Source: Serratia sp. FDAARGOS_506 (GTDB taxonomy: Bacteria; Pseudomonadota; Gammaproteobacteria; Enterobacterales; Enterobacteriaceae). Taken from it: 64,000 nt of DNA. The stretch is from the NCBI RefSeq assembly GCF_003812745.1, contig NZ_CP033831.1:3286001-3350000 (forward strand), read 5' to 3'. Made by a program: the position numbers and the translations under genes. Of the stretch, positions 1 to 9,037 are shown piece by piece. The notes beneath the pieces were generated by a model. The model saw only the letters and a program-made list of their open reading frames with translations, searched no databases and had not been told where the DNA came from. Numbering within the stretch: position 1 is the stretch's first letter; every line of letters begins with the position of its first letter.

Positions 1-106
1 CCTGGCCGATCGACTTCAGGATCAGCGTCAGTGTGGCTTTGAGGCAGGCAACCTCAGTCGCCAAGATCTCCGGGTTTGCAGACGTAGTGAAATCAACGTT
101 GCTCAT
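1..106 (-). CDS. yecF: YecF, DUF2594 family protein (partial, N-terminus only)
   Basis: The first 35 codons run off the left edge of the window. The start is the ATG at 106-104, preceded on the minus strand by a purine-rich AGGAGA. The N-terminus opens MSNVDF and continues with an EVACLKATLTLILKSIGQ segment, which resembles E. coli YecF. In E. coli yecF lies between sdiA and uvrY, and uvrY is the next gene here, which supports the call. The function of the family is not known. The protein is small, soluble and predicted helical. Confidence 0.8.
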   Translation of the reverse strand, partial: MSNVDFTTSANPEILATEVACLKATLTLILKSIGQ

Positions 107-808
107 TTTCTCTCCTGATTTTTGAGGCCGTAGCCCGATACAAGCTGCTTTTGCACACTGCGCGCAGGCTAAAAAGCGTGCTCCACGCTCGGTGGCGAAT
201 TTAACTGGGCGCGGAGTATAGCATAGCATGCGTCCGTCATCTGCACCGGGCTTGCTCAGGCTTCAACGTTGGGCGACATCCTTTCTTTGGCCACCTGAAT
301 CATCAATTACAGCAAGTTATTTCGAGACGGTTAACAAGTATTTGTCCGGCACGTTATTGTTGAACAATTGGGATTATTATAATTATTTGGGGCGGCTGGC
401 ACTGATTTTGCCTGTGTTCAGCGAGAATAATAGTTTTGCTCGCAGGGGTTCGACTGACGATGGCAGTAGCGTTTGCTACGTCTTTAAATATCAAATGATT
501 ACAAACGGCCAGCAGCCGTGTTAATATTATTCATGTCGTGATTGCTTACACAGATTTCCCCCTCGTTGCATGATTATCGCGCTATCCTGTCTCAGGTGCA
601 GAGCAACGAAATTATTTTCGTCACCCGATCTTTTCCAACGTGACGATTTATTGGCGGCATAGACGGCTAAAATTGAAAAATCAGCTCTGCTCCGCAAAGT
701 TATTCGGAAGTATGTATTAATCTGTATTCATTCTTGTCTGAAAAACAAGTAATATCTCTGGCGAAAACAGAGGCTGATTGCGTTACTCCCTTTTTTGGAG
801 ATTTTTCC
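107..808. other. Intergenic region between yecF and uvrY, no convincing gene
   Basis: About 700 bases separate the divergent yecF and uvrY genes. The stretch from about 300 to 720 is AT-rich compared with the genes around it and should hold both promoters. An open frame of 98 codons at 228-524 has no recognisable domain, no good ribosome binding site and atypical composition, so I do not call it. I could not place -35/-10 elements with confidence. Confidence 0.5.
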
Positions 809-1465
809 TTGATTAGCGTTCTTCTTGTTGATGACCACGAACTGGTGCGCGCAGGGATACGACGCATTCTTGAAGATATCAAAGGTATAAAAGTTGTCGG
901 TGAGGCCCAATGCGGTGAAGACGCCGTAAAATGGTGCCGTGGCAACGCTGTCGATATCGTGCTGATGGACATGAATATGCCGGGCATTGGCGGGCTGGAA
1001 GCCACGCGCAAGATTGTGCGTTATGCACCCGACGTCAAAGTCATCATGTTGACTATCCATACTGAAAATCCTTTGCCCGCGAAGGTGATGCAGGCGGGTG
1101 CCGCCGGCTATCTGAGCAAGGGCGCCGCGCCGCAGGAAGTGATTAATGCCTTGCGTTCCGTGCATGCGGGGCAGCGTTATATCGCGTCTGATATCGCCCA
1201 GCAGATGGCCCTGAGTCAGCTGGAGCCGCAGGCCGAAACTCCGTTCAGCTGCCTGTCTGAACGCGAGCTGCAGATCATGTTGATGATCACTAAAGGCAAA
1301 AAAGTGAATGAGATCTCGGAGCAGTTGAGTCTTAGCCCGAAAACGGTGAACAGTTACCGTTACCGCATGTTCAGCAAACTGAATATCAGCGGCGACGTTG
1401 AACTGACCCACCTGGCCATCCGACATGGATTGTTCAATGCGGAGACGTTGTTAAGCAGTGAATGA
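809..1465 (+). CDS. uvrY: UvrY/SirA/GacA response regulator
   Basis: Response regulator of the BarA-UvrY two-component system, which in enterobacteria activates the CsrB/CsrC small RNAs and so controls carbon storage, motility and virulence traits. The receiver domain (about residues 1-120) has the acidic pair D8-D9 and the phospho-acceptor aspartate near 54 in a VLMDMNMPG motif. A LuxR-type helix-turn-helix (about 145-210) contains [19 protein letters not shown] chose the TTG at 809, with a GGAG at 797-800, because it gives 218 residues, the E. coli length, and starts the protein exactly at the receiver fold; upstream in-frame codons add an unrelated tail. The stop overlaps the start of uvrC by 8 bases, so the two are translationally coupled. 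Confidence 0.95.
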   Translation: MISVLLVDDHELVRAGIRRILEDIKGIKVVGEAQCGEDAVKWCRGNAVDIVLMDMNMPGIGGLEATRKIVRYAPDVKVIMLTIHTENPLPAKVMQAGAAGYLSKGAAPQEVINALRSVHAGQRYIASDIAQQMALSQLEPQAETPFSCLSERELQIMLMITKGKKVNEISEQLSLSPKTVNSYRYRMFSKLNISGDVELTHLAIRHGLFNAETLLSSE

Positions 1466-3290
1466 CCGTTTTGATGCCAAAGCCTTCCTGAGTACCGTCA
1501 CCAGCCAGCCCGGCGTCTACCGTATGTACGACGCCACGGGCACGGTGATCTACGTCGGTAAAGCCAAAGACCTGAAAAAGCGTCTCGCCAGCTATTTTCG
1601 GCAGCAGGTCAGCAGCCGTAAAACCGAGACGCTGGTTAAAAATATCGCGCAAATAGATGTAACGGTTACCCACACCGAAACGGAAGCGCTGTTGTTGGAA
1701 CATAACTACATTAAATTGTACCAACCGCGATATAATGTTCTTTTGCGAGACGATAAATCTTATCCGCTGATTTTTCTCAGCGCGGATACCCATCCTCGTT
1801 TGTCGGTGCACCGCGGCGCCAAACACGCCAAGGGCGAATATTTCGGGCCTTTTCCCAACTCTTATGCCGTGCGCGAAACGCTGGCGCTGTTGCAGAAGCT
1901 GTTCCCGATCCGCCAGTGCGAAAACAGCGTGTATCGCAACCGTTCGCGTCCGTGCCTGCAGTATCAGATCGGTCGCTGTCTCGGCCCTTGCGTCGCCGGC
2001 CTGGTGAGTGAAGAAGAGTACCGACAGCAGGTGGACTACGTGCGGCTGTTCCTTTCGGGCAAAGATCAGCAGGTGTTGCACCAGCTGATTGCGCGCATGG
2101 AAGACGCCAGCAAACTGCTTAATTTCGAAGAGGCAGCGCGCATTCGCGATCAAATTCAGGCCGTGCGCCGCGTCACCGAGCGGCAGTTCGTGTCGGGCGA
2201 CAGCGACGATCTGGACGTGATCGGCGTGGCGTTCGACGCCGGTATGGCGTGCCTGCACGTGCTGTTCATCCGTCAGGGCAAGGTGCTGGGCAGCCGCAGT
2301 TATTTCCCTAAAGTGCCGGGCGGCACGGATATGAGCGAAGTGGTGCAGACTTTTGTCGGCCAGTTCTATTTGCAAGGCAGCCAGGCGCGTACATTGCCCG
2401 GTGAGATCCTGTTGGATTTCAGCCTGCCGGAAAAAGACCTGCTTGCGGAGTCGCTCTCCGAGCTGGCGGGGCGCAAGATTCACATTCAAAGCAAACCGCG
2501 CGGTGATCGCGCCCGTTATCTGAAGCTGGCGCGTACCAACGCGGCAACGGCGTTGACCACCAAGCTTTCGCAACAGTCGACGATCCATCAGCGGCTGGCG
2601 GAGCTGGCCAAAGTGCTGAACCTGACGGAAATCAACCGCATGGAGTGCTTCGATATCAGCCACACCATGGGTGAGCAGACCGTGGCTTCGTGTGTGGTGT
2701 TCGACGGCAATGGCCCGGTGCGCGCGGAGTATCGGCGCTACAATATCAGCGGCATCACCCCCGGTGATGACTACGCGGCGATGACGCAAGTGCTGAAGCG
2801 CCGTTACGGCAAGGCGCTGGAGGAGAAAAAGATCCCGGATGTCATCTTTATCGACGGCGGCAAAGGGCAGCTCGGCATGGCGATCGACGTGTTCAAATCG
2901 CTCAACGTCACCTGGGATAAGAGTAAGCCGCTGCTGATCGGCATCGCCAAAGGTGCCGATCGCAAGGCCGGGTTAGAAACATTGTTCTTCGTGCCGGAAG
3001 GCGAGGGGATTTCGCTGCCGCCGGACTCGCCGGCGCTGCATGTGATCCAACACATTCGTGATGATTCGCACAATCACGCGATTACCGGTCACCGGCAGCG
3101 AAGAGCGAAAGTCAGAAATACCAGCGCACTGGAACTGATTGAGGGCGTGGGGCCGAAACGGCGTCAGGTGCTGTTGAAGTATATGGGCGGACTGCAACCT
3201 TTGTTGAACGCCAGCGTGGAGGAAATTGCAAAAGTGCCGGGTATTTCACAAGCATTGGCAGAAAAGATCTACAATGCATTGAAACACTGA
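1458..3290 (+). CDS. uvrC: Excinuclease ABC subunit C
   Basis: UvrC makes both incisions around a lesion in nucleotide excision repair after loading by UvrA2B. The 610 residues match the E. coli length. Seen in order: GIY-YIG nuclease (about 16-95, with PGVYRMYD and [14 protein letters not shown]), a cysteine-containing segment around 150-178 including CLGPC, a UvrB-interacting UVR motif (about 204-239), the RNase H-like C-terminal nuclease ([10 protein letters not shown] and the DGGKGQL aspartate) and a tandem helix-hairpin-helix at the end ([18 protein letters not shown], then [13 protein letters not shown]). The start is GTG at 1458, overlapping the end of uvrY by 8 bases. The uvrY-uvrC-pgsA order is the standard enterobacterial one. 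Confidence 0.97.
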   Translation: MNDRFDAKAFLSTVTSQPGVYRMYDATGTVIYVGKAKDLKKRLASYFRQQVSSRKTETLVKNIAQIDVTVTHTETEALLLEHNYIKLYQPRYNVLLRDDKSYPLIFLSADTHPRLSVHRGAKHAKGEYFGPFPNSYAVRETLALLQKLFPIRQCENSVYRNRSRPCLQYQIGRCLGPCVAGLVSEEEYRQQVDYVRLFLSGKDQQVLHQLIARMEDASKLLNFEEAARIRDQIQAVRRVTERQFVSGDSDDLDVIGVAFDAGMACLHVLFIRQGKVLGSRSYFPKVPGGTDMSEVVQTFVGQFYLQGSQARTLPGEILLDFSLPEKDLLAESLSELAGRKIHIQSKPRGDRARYLKLARTNAATALTTKLSQQSTIHQRLAELAKVLNLTEINRMECFDISHTMGEQTVASCVVFDGNGPVRAEYRRYNISGITPGDDYAAMTQVLKRRYGKALEEKKIPDVIFIDGGKGQLGMAIDVFKSLNVTWDKSKPLLIGIAKGADRKAGLETLFFVPEGEGISLPPDSPALHVIQHIRDDSHNHAITGHRQRRAKVRNTSALELIEGVGPKRRQVLLKYMGGLQPLLNASVEEIAKVPGISQALAEKIYNALKH

Positions 3291-3348
3291 GGGCAATGTA
3301 GCAACATACTCTTAATTTCCACTCTAGCCAGATAGTTACCGTAGCATT

Positions 3349-3897
3349 ATGCAATTGAATATACCGACTTGGCTTACCCTGTTTCGCGTAGTTCTGATCC
3401 CATTCTTTGTGCTGGCGTTTTATCTGCCGTTCAGCTGGGCTCCGATGGTTTGCGCCGTTATCTTTGTGTTTGCCGCCGTCACCGACTGGTTTGACGGCTT
3501 CCTGGCACGCCGCTGGAAACAAACGACGCGCTTCGGGGCGTTCCTGGATCCGGTCGCGGACAAAGTGATGGTGGCGGTGGCGCTGGTGCTGGTGGCGGAG
3601 CACTACCACAGTTGGTGGATCACGCTGCCGGCGGCCACCATGATCGCCCGTGAAATCATCATTTCGTCGCTGCGCGAGTGGATGGCGGAAATTGGCAAAC
3701 GCAGCAGCGTGGCGGTGTCCTGGATCGGCAAAGTGAAAACCATGGCGCAGATGATGTCGCTGGTGGGCTTGCTGTGGCGCCCGGATCGCTCCGTAGAGTA
3801 TGTGGCGATCGGTTTGCTGTATATCGCGGCGGTGCTGACTTTCTGGTCGATGTTCCAATATTTGAACGCGGCGCGCAACGATTTGCTGGAACCTTGA
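3349..3897 (+). CDS. pgsA: CDP-diacylglycerol--glycerol-3-phosphate 3-phosphatidyltransferase
   Basis: Inner-membrane enzyme that forms phosphatidylglycerophosphate from CDP-diacylglycerol and glycerol-3-phosphate, the committed step to phosphatidylglycerol and cardiolipin. The 182 residues match E. coli. The CDP-alcohol phosphotransferase signature DG-x2-AR-x8-G-x3-D-x3-D is visible as [11 protein letters not shown] followed by [12 protein letters not shown] (residues about 46-73). Several hydrophobic segments are predicted. It lies 58 bases after uvrC and is probably co-transcribed. Confidence 0.97.
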   Translation: MQLNIPTWLTLFRVVLIPFFVLAFYLPFSWAPMVCAVIFVFAAVTDWFDGFLARRWKQTTRFGAFLDPVADKVMVAVALVLVAEHYHSWWITLPAATMIAREIIISSLREWMAEIGKRSSVAVSWIGKVKTMAQMMSLVGLLWRPDRSVEYVAIGLLYIAAVLTFWSMFQYLNAARNDLLEP

Positions 3898-3947
3898 TCG
3901 ATGCGCTGCAAAAAGCGGCAAACGAACGTGGCGGACCAACAATTTTA

Positions 3948-3975
3948 TTGACTCATCACGCCAGGTAAGTAGAAT
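3948..3975 (+). promoter_or_regulatory. Sigma-70 promoter of glyW
   Basis: TTGACT (3948-3953) and TAGAAT (3970-3975) are separated by 16 bases and followed by a GC-containing discriminator, about 65 bases upstream of the mature tRNA. This layout is typical of stable-RNA promoters under stringent control. Confidence 0.75.
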
Positions 3976-4041
3976 GCATCGCATCAGACAGCAACGATGA
4001 ATTGCAGAAAGTTAGCAAAGAAATCAGTCAGTTCTGGTAAT

Positions 4042-4117
4042 GCGGGAATAGCTCAGTTGGTAGAGCGCAACCTTGCCAAGGTTGAGGTCGCGAGTTCGAG
4101 CCTCGTTTCCCGCTCCA
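4042..4117 (+). tRNA. glyW: tRNA-Gly (anticodon GCC)
   Basis: A 76-nt cloverleaf with acceptor stem GCGGGAA, D arm, anticodon loop CTTGCCAAG reading GCC, T loop TTCGAGC and encoded CCA. In E. coli glyW, cysT and leuZ form one operon after pgsA. Here cysT and leuZ lie about 1.5 kb further on, so the operon is interrupted immediately after this gene. Confidence 0.97.
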
Positions 4118-4156
4118 AATATTAGCCGGTTGAATCCCGTGATTCGGCAGGTAAGC

Positions 4157-4181
4157 GAAAGGGGCTTAGGCCCCTTTTTCG
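4157..4181 (+). terminator. Rho-independent terminator after glyW
   Basis: Stem GGGGC/GCCCC (4161-4165 and 4170-4174) with a TTAG loop, extended by AAA/TTT pairs and followed by a T-run. It would end the glyW transcript before the inserted genes, consistent with a split operon. Confidence 0.8.
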
Positions 4182-4421
4182 TTTTCTATTTTCTCCCGTT
4201 TTCTATACCCCACCATCAAGCTTTAATCAGTGACTGTGTTTCCGGTCGTCGATTCGATATACCGCAGCAACAGAACCGCGCACTCTTCTTACATGATGTA
4301 CTTTTCCTCTCTTCGCAAATAGTCGGGATATCCAATGTTCTTATAACGTTTACTCTCTGGATAAGAGTAAAGTGAGTCAAGCTTGATATGGATAGACCGC
4401 ATATACGAAGAAGGTGGCCCG
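4182..4421. other. AT-rich intergenic region upstream of the TfoX-N gene
   Basis: About 240 bases of noticeably lower GC than the flanking housekeeping genes. I see no gene here. The composition fits acquired DNA and presumably includes the promoter of the downstream gene. Confidence 0.4.
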
Positions 4422-4757
4422 ATGGTTTCAAAACTGAGTACGGTAGAGTTTATCATCGGCAATATTTCCGCGCCGGGTGAGCTTTCGGCGAAGAGGATGT
4501 TTGGTGAGTATGGTATTTATTGCGCTGATAAAATGGTGGCGCTGGTCTGTGATGATCAATTGTTTATTAAACCGACGCCGGGCGGCAAAGCTTTTCTGAA
4601 CGAATGTGTGGAAGTGGCGCCATACCCGGGCGCAAAGCCTTGCTTTGTTATTCCGGAAGAGAAGTGGAGCGATAGCGCCTGGCTTTCCCAATTAATCGCG
4701 CTGACTTATGCTCAGCTGCCTGCGGCTAAGAAAAAGGCCCCGAAAAAGTCCACGTGA
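4422..4757 (+). CDS. TfoX N-terminal domain protein
   Basis: A 111-residue protein resembling stand-alone TfoX/Sxy N-terminal domains. The sequence AKRMFGEYGIYCADKMVALV (about residues 20-39), then DDQLFIKPT, is characteristic of the family. The C-terminal domain of true Sxy/TfoX competence regulators is absent. The last residues are lysine-rich (KKKAPKK), suggesting nucleic-acid contact. I chose the ATG at 4422 because AAGGTGG lies just upstream; a TTG 39 bases earlier adds an unrelated leader. It sits in the insert between glyW and cysT. A role in competence or CRP-S gene control is possible but unproven. Confidence 0.75.
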   Translation: MVSKLSTVEFIIGNISAPGELSAKRMFGEYGIYCADKMVALVCDDQLFIKPTPGGKAFLNECVEVAPYPGAKPCFVIPEEKWSDSAWLSQLIALTYAQLPAAKKKAPKKST

Positions 4758-4861
4758 ACCCATGGATTAGGAGAGCTCGTCGGAGAGAGGCTCACCTTCG
4801 CACGGCAGTCTATAGGTTATATCCACTGCCTGTATCAAAGGAAAAAGGGACGGGAGGGAGT

Positions 4862-5314
4862 ATGAAGTCTGGCGCTATACGGCATCTGGTAAGAAGAGTG
4901 GCAGGATGCACGTTGTTCTTCGGCCTGGTCGCCCCGCCGTTAGGGGGCATGCTGATGCTGCTGATGATGACGCTTGGCATCAATGGGGATGTGGATCCCA
5001 GGTCCTTTAACGTCGGCGATGTGCTGGGAATGTTGGTGTTCATTGGGGTTTTTTCATATGCGCTCGGTTTTCTACCTGCTTGTCTGGTGGGGGGGATTGT
5101 CGGTATCGCCCACCTTGGCATTAGCCGATTGCGCTGGTTCCTGTTGTTATGCGCAGTGCTGTCCGCCGTTGCACCAGGTTTGCTGAATGCTGAACAGCGC
5201 GTTTTTGGCGCGGTCGCGGTTTTGCCTGGAATTATTACCGGGTTTTTATGGTGGCGCCGGAGATCGCATGATACCCATCATAATGATGTTTTACCCGGTC
5301 CCCCATTGCCATAA
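4862..5314 (+). CDS. Small integral membrane protein of unknown function
   Basis: A 150-residue protein that I do not recognise. It has a short basic N-terminus (KSGAIRHLVRRVAG) and about four hydrophobic segments, near residues 16-39, 55-75, 76-108 and 115-130, ending in a polar tail with RRRSHDTHH. The ATG at 4862 directly follows a strong GGGAGGGAG ribosome binding site. It is part of the insert between glyW and cysT and has no obvious functional link to its neighbours. The topology looks like that of many orphan four-helix membrane proteins. Confidence 0.65.
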   Translation: MKSGAIRHLVRRVAGCTLFFGLVAPPLGGMLMLLMMTLGINGDVDPRSFNVGDVLGMLVFIGVFSYALGFLPACLVGGIVGIAHLGISRLRWFLLLCAVLSAVAPGLLNAEQRVFGAVAVLPGIITGFLWWRRRSHDTHHNDVLPGPPLP

Positions 5315-5663
5315 GCGAGTGAAAAGCTGGGCAAGCGAGCCCTGTCGAGAAAAAAGAGCCGATTCGCCCGTGAATTCCTGAGTCAATGCATATAAAATCA
5401 ACATTCCTCTTGCCTTTCCGTCGGTGTTGTGAACAGTGCGACCACAAAATAAGCAGTTGAAAGCGTTAGAGAACTTTTTGCTATTTCGGGGGGTTGCCAA
5501 GGTGGGGGGTTTAGTCCATAATGCAGTCCATCGATTCGGCGGTAACGAAATAAATTACTTAAGAATCAGATGATTAGGATAAGCGATTTGATATCGCCGT
5601 CCCAAAGAACAAAACGAAGTGGGTGACTCACCGGCTTTGGCCTGAGAAGGCAAACAGAACAAA
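5315..5663. other. Intergenic region before cysT with possible tRNA-insertion scar
   Basis: No gene is visible. Two short matches to the glyW region occur here: a TTGCCAAGG-containing segment at 5495 (13 of 15 bases like the glyW anticodon arm) and GATTCGGC-GGTAA-CGAAA at 5533-5550, nearly repeating 4141-4160. A weak promoter candidate (TTGAAA at 5457, TGCTAT at 5480, 17-base spacer) could drive cysT-leuZ, which no longer follows the glyW promoter directly. Confidence 0.35.
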
Positions 5664-5737
5664 GGCGCGTTAACAAAGCGGTTATGTAGCGGATTGCAAA
5701 TCCGTCCAGTCCGGTTCGACTCCGGAACGCGCCTCCA
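5664..5737 (+). tRNA. cysT: tRNA-Cys (anticodon GCA)
   Basis: A 74-nt cloverleaf: acceptor GGCGCGT pairs with the 3' ACGCGCC, the anticodon arm contains GATTGCAAATC with anticodon GCA, the T loop is TTCGACT and CCA is encoded. It is followed after 10 bases by leuZ, as in E. coli. Confidence 0.96.
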
Positions 5738-5747
5738 ACTTTCCCGA

Positions 5748-5833
5748 GCCCGGGTGGTGAAATCGGTAGACACAAGGGATTTAAAATCCCTCGGCTTATG
5801 GCTGTGCGGGTTCAAGTCCCGCCCCGGGTACCA
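5748..5833 (+). tRNA. leuZ: tRNA-Leu (anticodon TAA)
   Basis: Class II tRNA of about 86 nt with acceptor GCCCGGG/CCCGGGT, a long variable arm (CCTCGGCTTATGGCTGTG), anticodon arm GGGATTTAAAATCCC reading TAA, T loop TTCAAGT and encoded CCA. It closes the cysT-leuZ unit. Confidence 0.96.
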
Positions 5834-5880
5834 GGGAACAAAAATACCGAATAATCAAAGCAATAAGTAGTAATGTCGTA

Positions 5881-5903
5881 ACCGCCGAGAGGCGGTTTTT
5901 TTG
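5881..5903 (+). terminator. Terminator of the cysT-leuZ transcript
   Basis: ACCGCC-GAGA-GGCGGT hairpin followed by seven T residues, about 48 bases after leuZ. Confidence 0.85.
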
Positions 5904-6008
5904 TGCCTGAAATTCGTATTGCACCTGCATTTTTTCCTCTCTTGTCATCCCCATACTTTGCGTTGCCAGTCTGCCTGCAGGGAGCCCCGCAGGGCTCCGA
6001 AGTGCAAC

Positions 6009-7349
6009 TCATAAGAAACCGAACGCGGCGGCGAGGATCCAGCCGAAGACGCAGGAGACGCTGACGCCGATCAGGCCGGGCAGAATAAAGCTGTGGTTGA
6101 TCACGAAGCGGCCGATGCGGGTGGTGCCGGAGCGGTCGAACTGGATCGCCGCCAAGTCGCTGGGGTAGGTCGGCAGAATGTAATAGCCGTAACAGGCCGG
6201 CGCCGACGCGACGATATAGGCCGGGTTGACGCCGATCGCCAGCGCCACCGGCACCAGCGCCGCCAGCGCGGCGGCCTGCGTGTTGACGAATTTCGACACC
6301 AGCAGCAGGATCAGCGCATAGGCCCAGGGATACTCTTTCACCAGCACGCCCAGCGTGGCTTCTATTTGCGCCAGATGTGCGCCGAACATGGTTTCCGCCA
6401 TCCAGGCGACGCCATACACCGCCACGATGGCGATCATACCGGAGCGGAACACTTCATTTTTAGAGATAGACGCCGGGTTGGTGCGGGTAATGATGACGAT
6501 CAGCGCTCCGGCCATCAGCATGCACATCTGGATCACCAGGACCATGGAAAGCGGCTTACCGCCGAAGCTGGGCCGCAGATCGGAAAACGCCCCCAGCACC
6601 GCCACCAGAGCGATGGTGGCGAGGAAAATCCACATGGCAATCCAGTTGCTGAGCGGCAGCACCCGGTCCAGCAAGGTGGCGGCATCGCCATAGACGTAGC
6701 GATGGTTTTCCGGCACCGAGATGAATTTCTGGAACTCCGGGTCTTTGTCCAGGTCTTTACCGCGGAACCAGCTGAAGATGCCGATCGCCAGAATGCCGCA
6801 CAGGGTCGAAGGGATGGTGATAGACAGCAGGTCGAGGAATTCCAGATGGCGGCCATTGAAGGTATAGCTGCTGAGCATCGCTACCAGTGAGACCACCGCT
6901 ACCGAAACCGGGCTGGCGATAATGCCCATCTGTGCGCCGATCGAACTGGCCGCCATCGGCCGCTCCGGGCGGATGTTATTTTTGATTGCCACGTCATATA
7001 TGATCGGCAAGATGGTATACACCACGTGCCCGGTGCCACACAGGATAGTGAGAATGCAAGTCACGAACGGCGCGATAATCGAAACGTAACGCGGGTTACG
7101 TCGCAGCATCCGTTCGGCGATCTGCAGCATGACGTCCAACCCGCCTGAGGCCTGCAGGGTGGCGGAGGCCGCTACTACCGCGATAATCACCAGCATCACG
7201 TCCACCGGTGGTTTGCCGGGCTGCAGATGAAAACCGAACACCAGGATCATCAACCCGATCCCACCCAGCAACCCGAGCGCAATGCCGCCCTTACGTGCCC
7301 CGTACAGCAGGCATGCCAATATCACCGCTAATTGCAGAAAGAAATCCAT
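6009..7349 (-). CDS. dcuB: Anaerobic C4-dicarboxylate transporter DcuB
   Basis: Inner-membrane antiporter that exchanges fumarate, malate or aspartate for succinate during fumarate respiration; in E. coli it is also a co-sensor for DcuS. Its 446 residues equal the E. coli length and it is nearly identical to it over long runs, including [40 protein letters not shown] and [20 protein letters not shown]. About a dozen hydrophobic segments span the protein. The start is the ATG at 7349. I looked for an FNR box upstream and did not find a convincing one. A CRP-like site at 7466-7481 lies in the divergent region shared with the thioesterase gene. Confidence 0.96.
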   Translation of the reverse strand: MDFFLQLAVILACLLYGARKGGIALGLLGGIGLMILVFGFHLQPGKPPVDVMLVIIAVVAASATLQASGGLDVMLQIAERMLRRNPRYVSIIAPFVTCILTILCGTGHVVYTILPIIYDVAIKNNIRPERPMAASSIGAQMGIIASPVSVAVVSLVAMLSSYTFNGRHLEFLDLLSITIPSTLCGILAIGIFSWFRGKDLDKDPEFQKFISVPENHRYVYGDAATLLDRVLPLSNWIAMWIFLATIALVAVLGAFSDLRPSFGGKPLSMVLVIQMCMLMAGALIVIITRTNPASISKNEVFRSGMIAIVAVYGVAWMAETMFGAHLAQIEATLGVLVKEYPWAYALILLLVSKFVNTQAAALAALVPVALAIGVNPAYIVASAPACYGYYILPTYPSDLAAIQFDRSGTTRIGRFVINHSFILPGLIGVSVSCVFGWILAAAFGFL

Positions 7350-7465
7350 GATAAATACGCCTTAATAATGTTGAATTTAACTGCGCTCAGTTTCCGGCCG
7401 TGTTGGCAGCAGAAAGTTGTTTTAAATCTAAAGGCACTAATAATTTGTGGTTATTAACTCTAAAG

Positions 7466-7481
7466 GGTGATGGTGGTCACA
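7466..7481. promoter_or_regulatory. CRP-like binding site
   Basis: GGTGA-N6-TCACA differs from the consensus TGTGA-N6-TCACA by one base. It lies between dcuB and the divergent thioesterase gene and could act on either; dcuB is CRP-activated in E. coli. Confidence 0.45.
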
Positions 7482-7593
7482 CTCAGTGAGTTAATGAGGG
7501 GGAGCATCCGCACAAAAAAGCAAGTCAACAGGTCTGACCTCTACTCTGTGAGAGGTTTACTGACCCGAGGAGAACCCTATAGATCCGACAAAA

Positions 7594-8031
7594 ATGACCG
7601 GACTGGCGCTGTTACAGGCTGCGATGGCCGGGAAAATCCCACCGGCTTCGATCGCTGAAACCGTACCCATGAAACCGGTTGCGGTTGAAGAGGGGTATAT
7701 CCGCATCTTGGCGCGGGCCGACGGGCGCCACTTGAATCCGCTGGGGGGCGTTCATGGCGGTTTCGCCGCCACGGTCTTGGACTCGCTGACCGGTTGCGCG
7801 GTGCACACTACGCTGGCCGCAGGGATGGGTTATGGCACCGTCGATCTGCAGGTGAAAATGTTACGCCCAGTCCCGAAGGAAACTGGTCTGATCGCCGAGG
7901 GGCGTTTGGTCTATGCGTCGAAGAACGTTGCCTTTGCGGAAGGCACGCTCAAAACGGCCGAAGGGAAGTTGCTGGCTTCGGCAACCGCTACTTGTTTTAT
8001 CATTCGTCCCACCGAGCAAGCACCGCAATAA
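7594..8031 (+). CDS. PaaI-family hotdog-fold thioesterase
   Basis: A 145-residue acyl-CoA thioesterase-like protein of the hotdog fold. The PaaI signature HLNPLGGVHGGFAATVLDS (about residues 46-64) carries the conserved HGG motif and the acidic residue of the active helix. The typical central strand VDLQVKMLRPVP and the C-terminal ATATCFI strand are also present. Substrate unknown. The ATG at 7594 lies 18 bases after a strong GAGGAGAA, which is far; no ATG, GTG or TTG lies in frame closer to that motif, so the start is somewhat uncertain. It is transcribed divergently from dcuB. Confidence 0.85.
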   Translation: MTGLALLQAAMAGKIPPASIAETVPMKPVAVEEGYIRILARADGRHLNPLGGVHGGFAATVLDSLTGCAVHTTLAAGMGYGTVDLQVKMLRPVPKETGLIAEGRLVYASKNVAFAEGTLKTAEGKLLASATATCFIIRPTEQAPQ

Positions 8032-8172
8032 CCTGCCTTTTATCGGGCTTCGGGCTATCAGCCCGGGGCCTGATGTATTTCTCTTCGGTTGCCTACAGGG
8101 CTGTGATACGACGGCAGGCGCGATGCGTCATTGTGGTCTAGTATTCTTGGGTAAAAATTTATCGGGGTGATT

Positions 8173-8454
8173 ATGCAGCCGTATAAAGAGGTTGAGTTTG
8201 ATCATGAGCTTTGTCTGGCGATTGGCAAAGCCGTATTGGACGTGGTGGCGCAGGGGGACGAAACCAGCGCTCCGGCGGTGATGAACGCGATTGAGCGGTC
8301 TGTGGAACAGGGGCTGAATGATGACGAAATCGCCGCAGCCGACGATGCCCTGGATTTGATGGCGCGTCTCATCCACGGCTGCCGATTTTTTAATCTACCG
8401 GGTGAAGAGGATCCTCCCCATGCATTGGTTGAATTTCAAACGCTACAAGAGTGA
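8173..8454 (+). CDS. Small acidic helical protein, possibly AriR/YmgB-like
   Basis: A 93-residue acidic helical protein. The segment IGKAVLDVVAQGD followed by a second amphipathic helix resembles the LGQAVTNLMLSGD region of E. coli AriR/YmgB (biofilm and acid-resistance regulator), but the similarity is weak and remembered rather than searched. I prefer ATG 8173 (GGGG at 8164-8167) to the GTG two codons earlier. Its last 35 bases overlap the start of the next gene, suggesting translational coupling. Confidence 0.5.
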   Translation: MQPYKEVEFDHELCLAIGKAVLDVVAQGDETSAPAVMNAIERSVEQGLNDDEIAAADDALDLMARLIHGCRFFNLPGEEDPPHALVEFQTLQE

Positions 8455-8971
8455 CATCGCCAAACAGGCCGTGCCGCCGCATTTGAATGCGGCTGAATTT
8501 GCGCGGCATTACGCCGATAAGCCGCAAACCGATACGGAAGAGTATCTTTCGCTGAGCGGGGAGATGTGTTGGGATGCGGTGGTGCTTTGTGCCCACCGTT
8601 CAGGTGCGCTTAGCAAGGCGAAATACAAGCAGCTGTGGCAGACGGTGTTTGATAAGCAATACAAACATTTCGTCAGCCCTGACGATACCGAGATCCGCTC
8701 GATGGCGGATATGTTGCGCGCGCCGCAGGGGTGTTTTATCGGCATATTCTCCTTGCGTGACGCGGCGGCACCCCGTTTGCTGCATGCCATGATCGGCACC
8801 GGTGCGGGATTTGCCGCAGGCAACAAAAATCTTTGCATCGGCGTCGGGGGCGCGGTCGGCTGGGAAAATCTCAATCTGGCGCGCGATCTGCACTGGCAGC
8901 CGGAAGGGGGGTTTTTACGTCAGGGCGACAACGAAGTGCTGCGTATTTTTTATCGGCCTTTCCCCGCTTAA
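8420..8971 (+). CDS. Conserved hypothetical protein, unknown function
   Basis: A 183-residue protein starting MHWLNFKRYK, which I do not recognise. It is soluble by composition, with a helical N-terminal half and a glycine-rich C-terminal part (GTGAGFAAGNKNLCIGVGG, about residues 130-148) followed by GWENLNLARDLHW. No classical catalytic signature stands out. I chose ATG 8420 with GAAGAGG upstream; a GTG six codons earlier is the alternative. It overlaps the preceding small gene by 35 bases and is followed by a terminator, so the two form a compact operon. An effector or enzyme role is only a guess. Confidence 0.6.
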   Translation: MHWLNFKRYKSDIAKQAVPPHLNAAEFARHYADKPQTDTEEYLSLSGEMCWDAVVLCAHRSGALSKAKYKQLWQTVFDKQYKHFVSPDDTEIRSMADMLRAPQGCFIGIFSLRDAAAPRLLHAMIGTGAGFAAGNKNLCIGVGGAVGWENLNLARDLHWQPEGGFLRQGDNEVLRIFYRPFPA

Positions 8972-8995
8972 GCCGGCCCGCATGCTTTTAGAGTG

Positions 8996-9020
8996 AAAAA
9001 CCGCCGTTTGGCGGTTTTTT
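8996..9020 (+). terminator. Terminator after the 8173-8971 operon
   Basis: CCGCC-GTTT-GGCGG hairpin flanked by an A-run and a run of six T residues, so it can also work for the convergent gene at 9038-9307. Confidence 0.85.
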
Positions 9021-9037
9021 GTTAGCGCGTGTCGCTC

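Noticed and set aside
228-524. 98-codon frame between yecF and uvrY
   Set aside because: No domain, no ribosome binding site, odd composition, in a known intergenic region.
4754-4861. Longer N-terminal extension of the membrane protein gene
   Set aside because: The strong GGGAGGGAG directly before ATG 4862 marks the start; the extension overlaps the TfoX-N gene end.
5187-5381. Short frame downstream of the membrane protein gene
   Set aside because: Overlaps the real gene in another frame and has no supporting start signal.
7350-7593. FNR box for dcuB
   Set aside because: No TTGAT-N4-ATCAA-like site found; only a CRP-like site.
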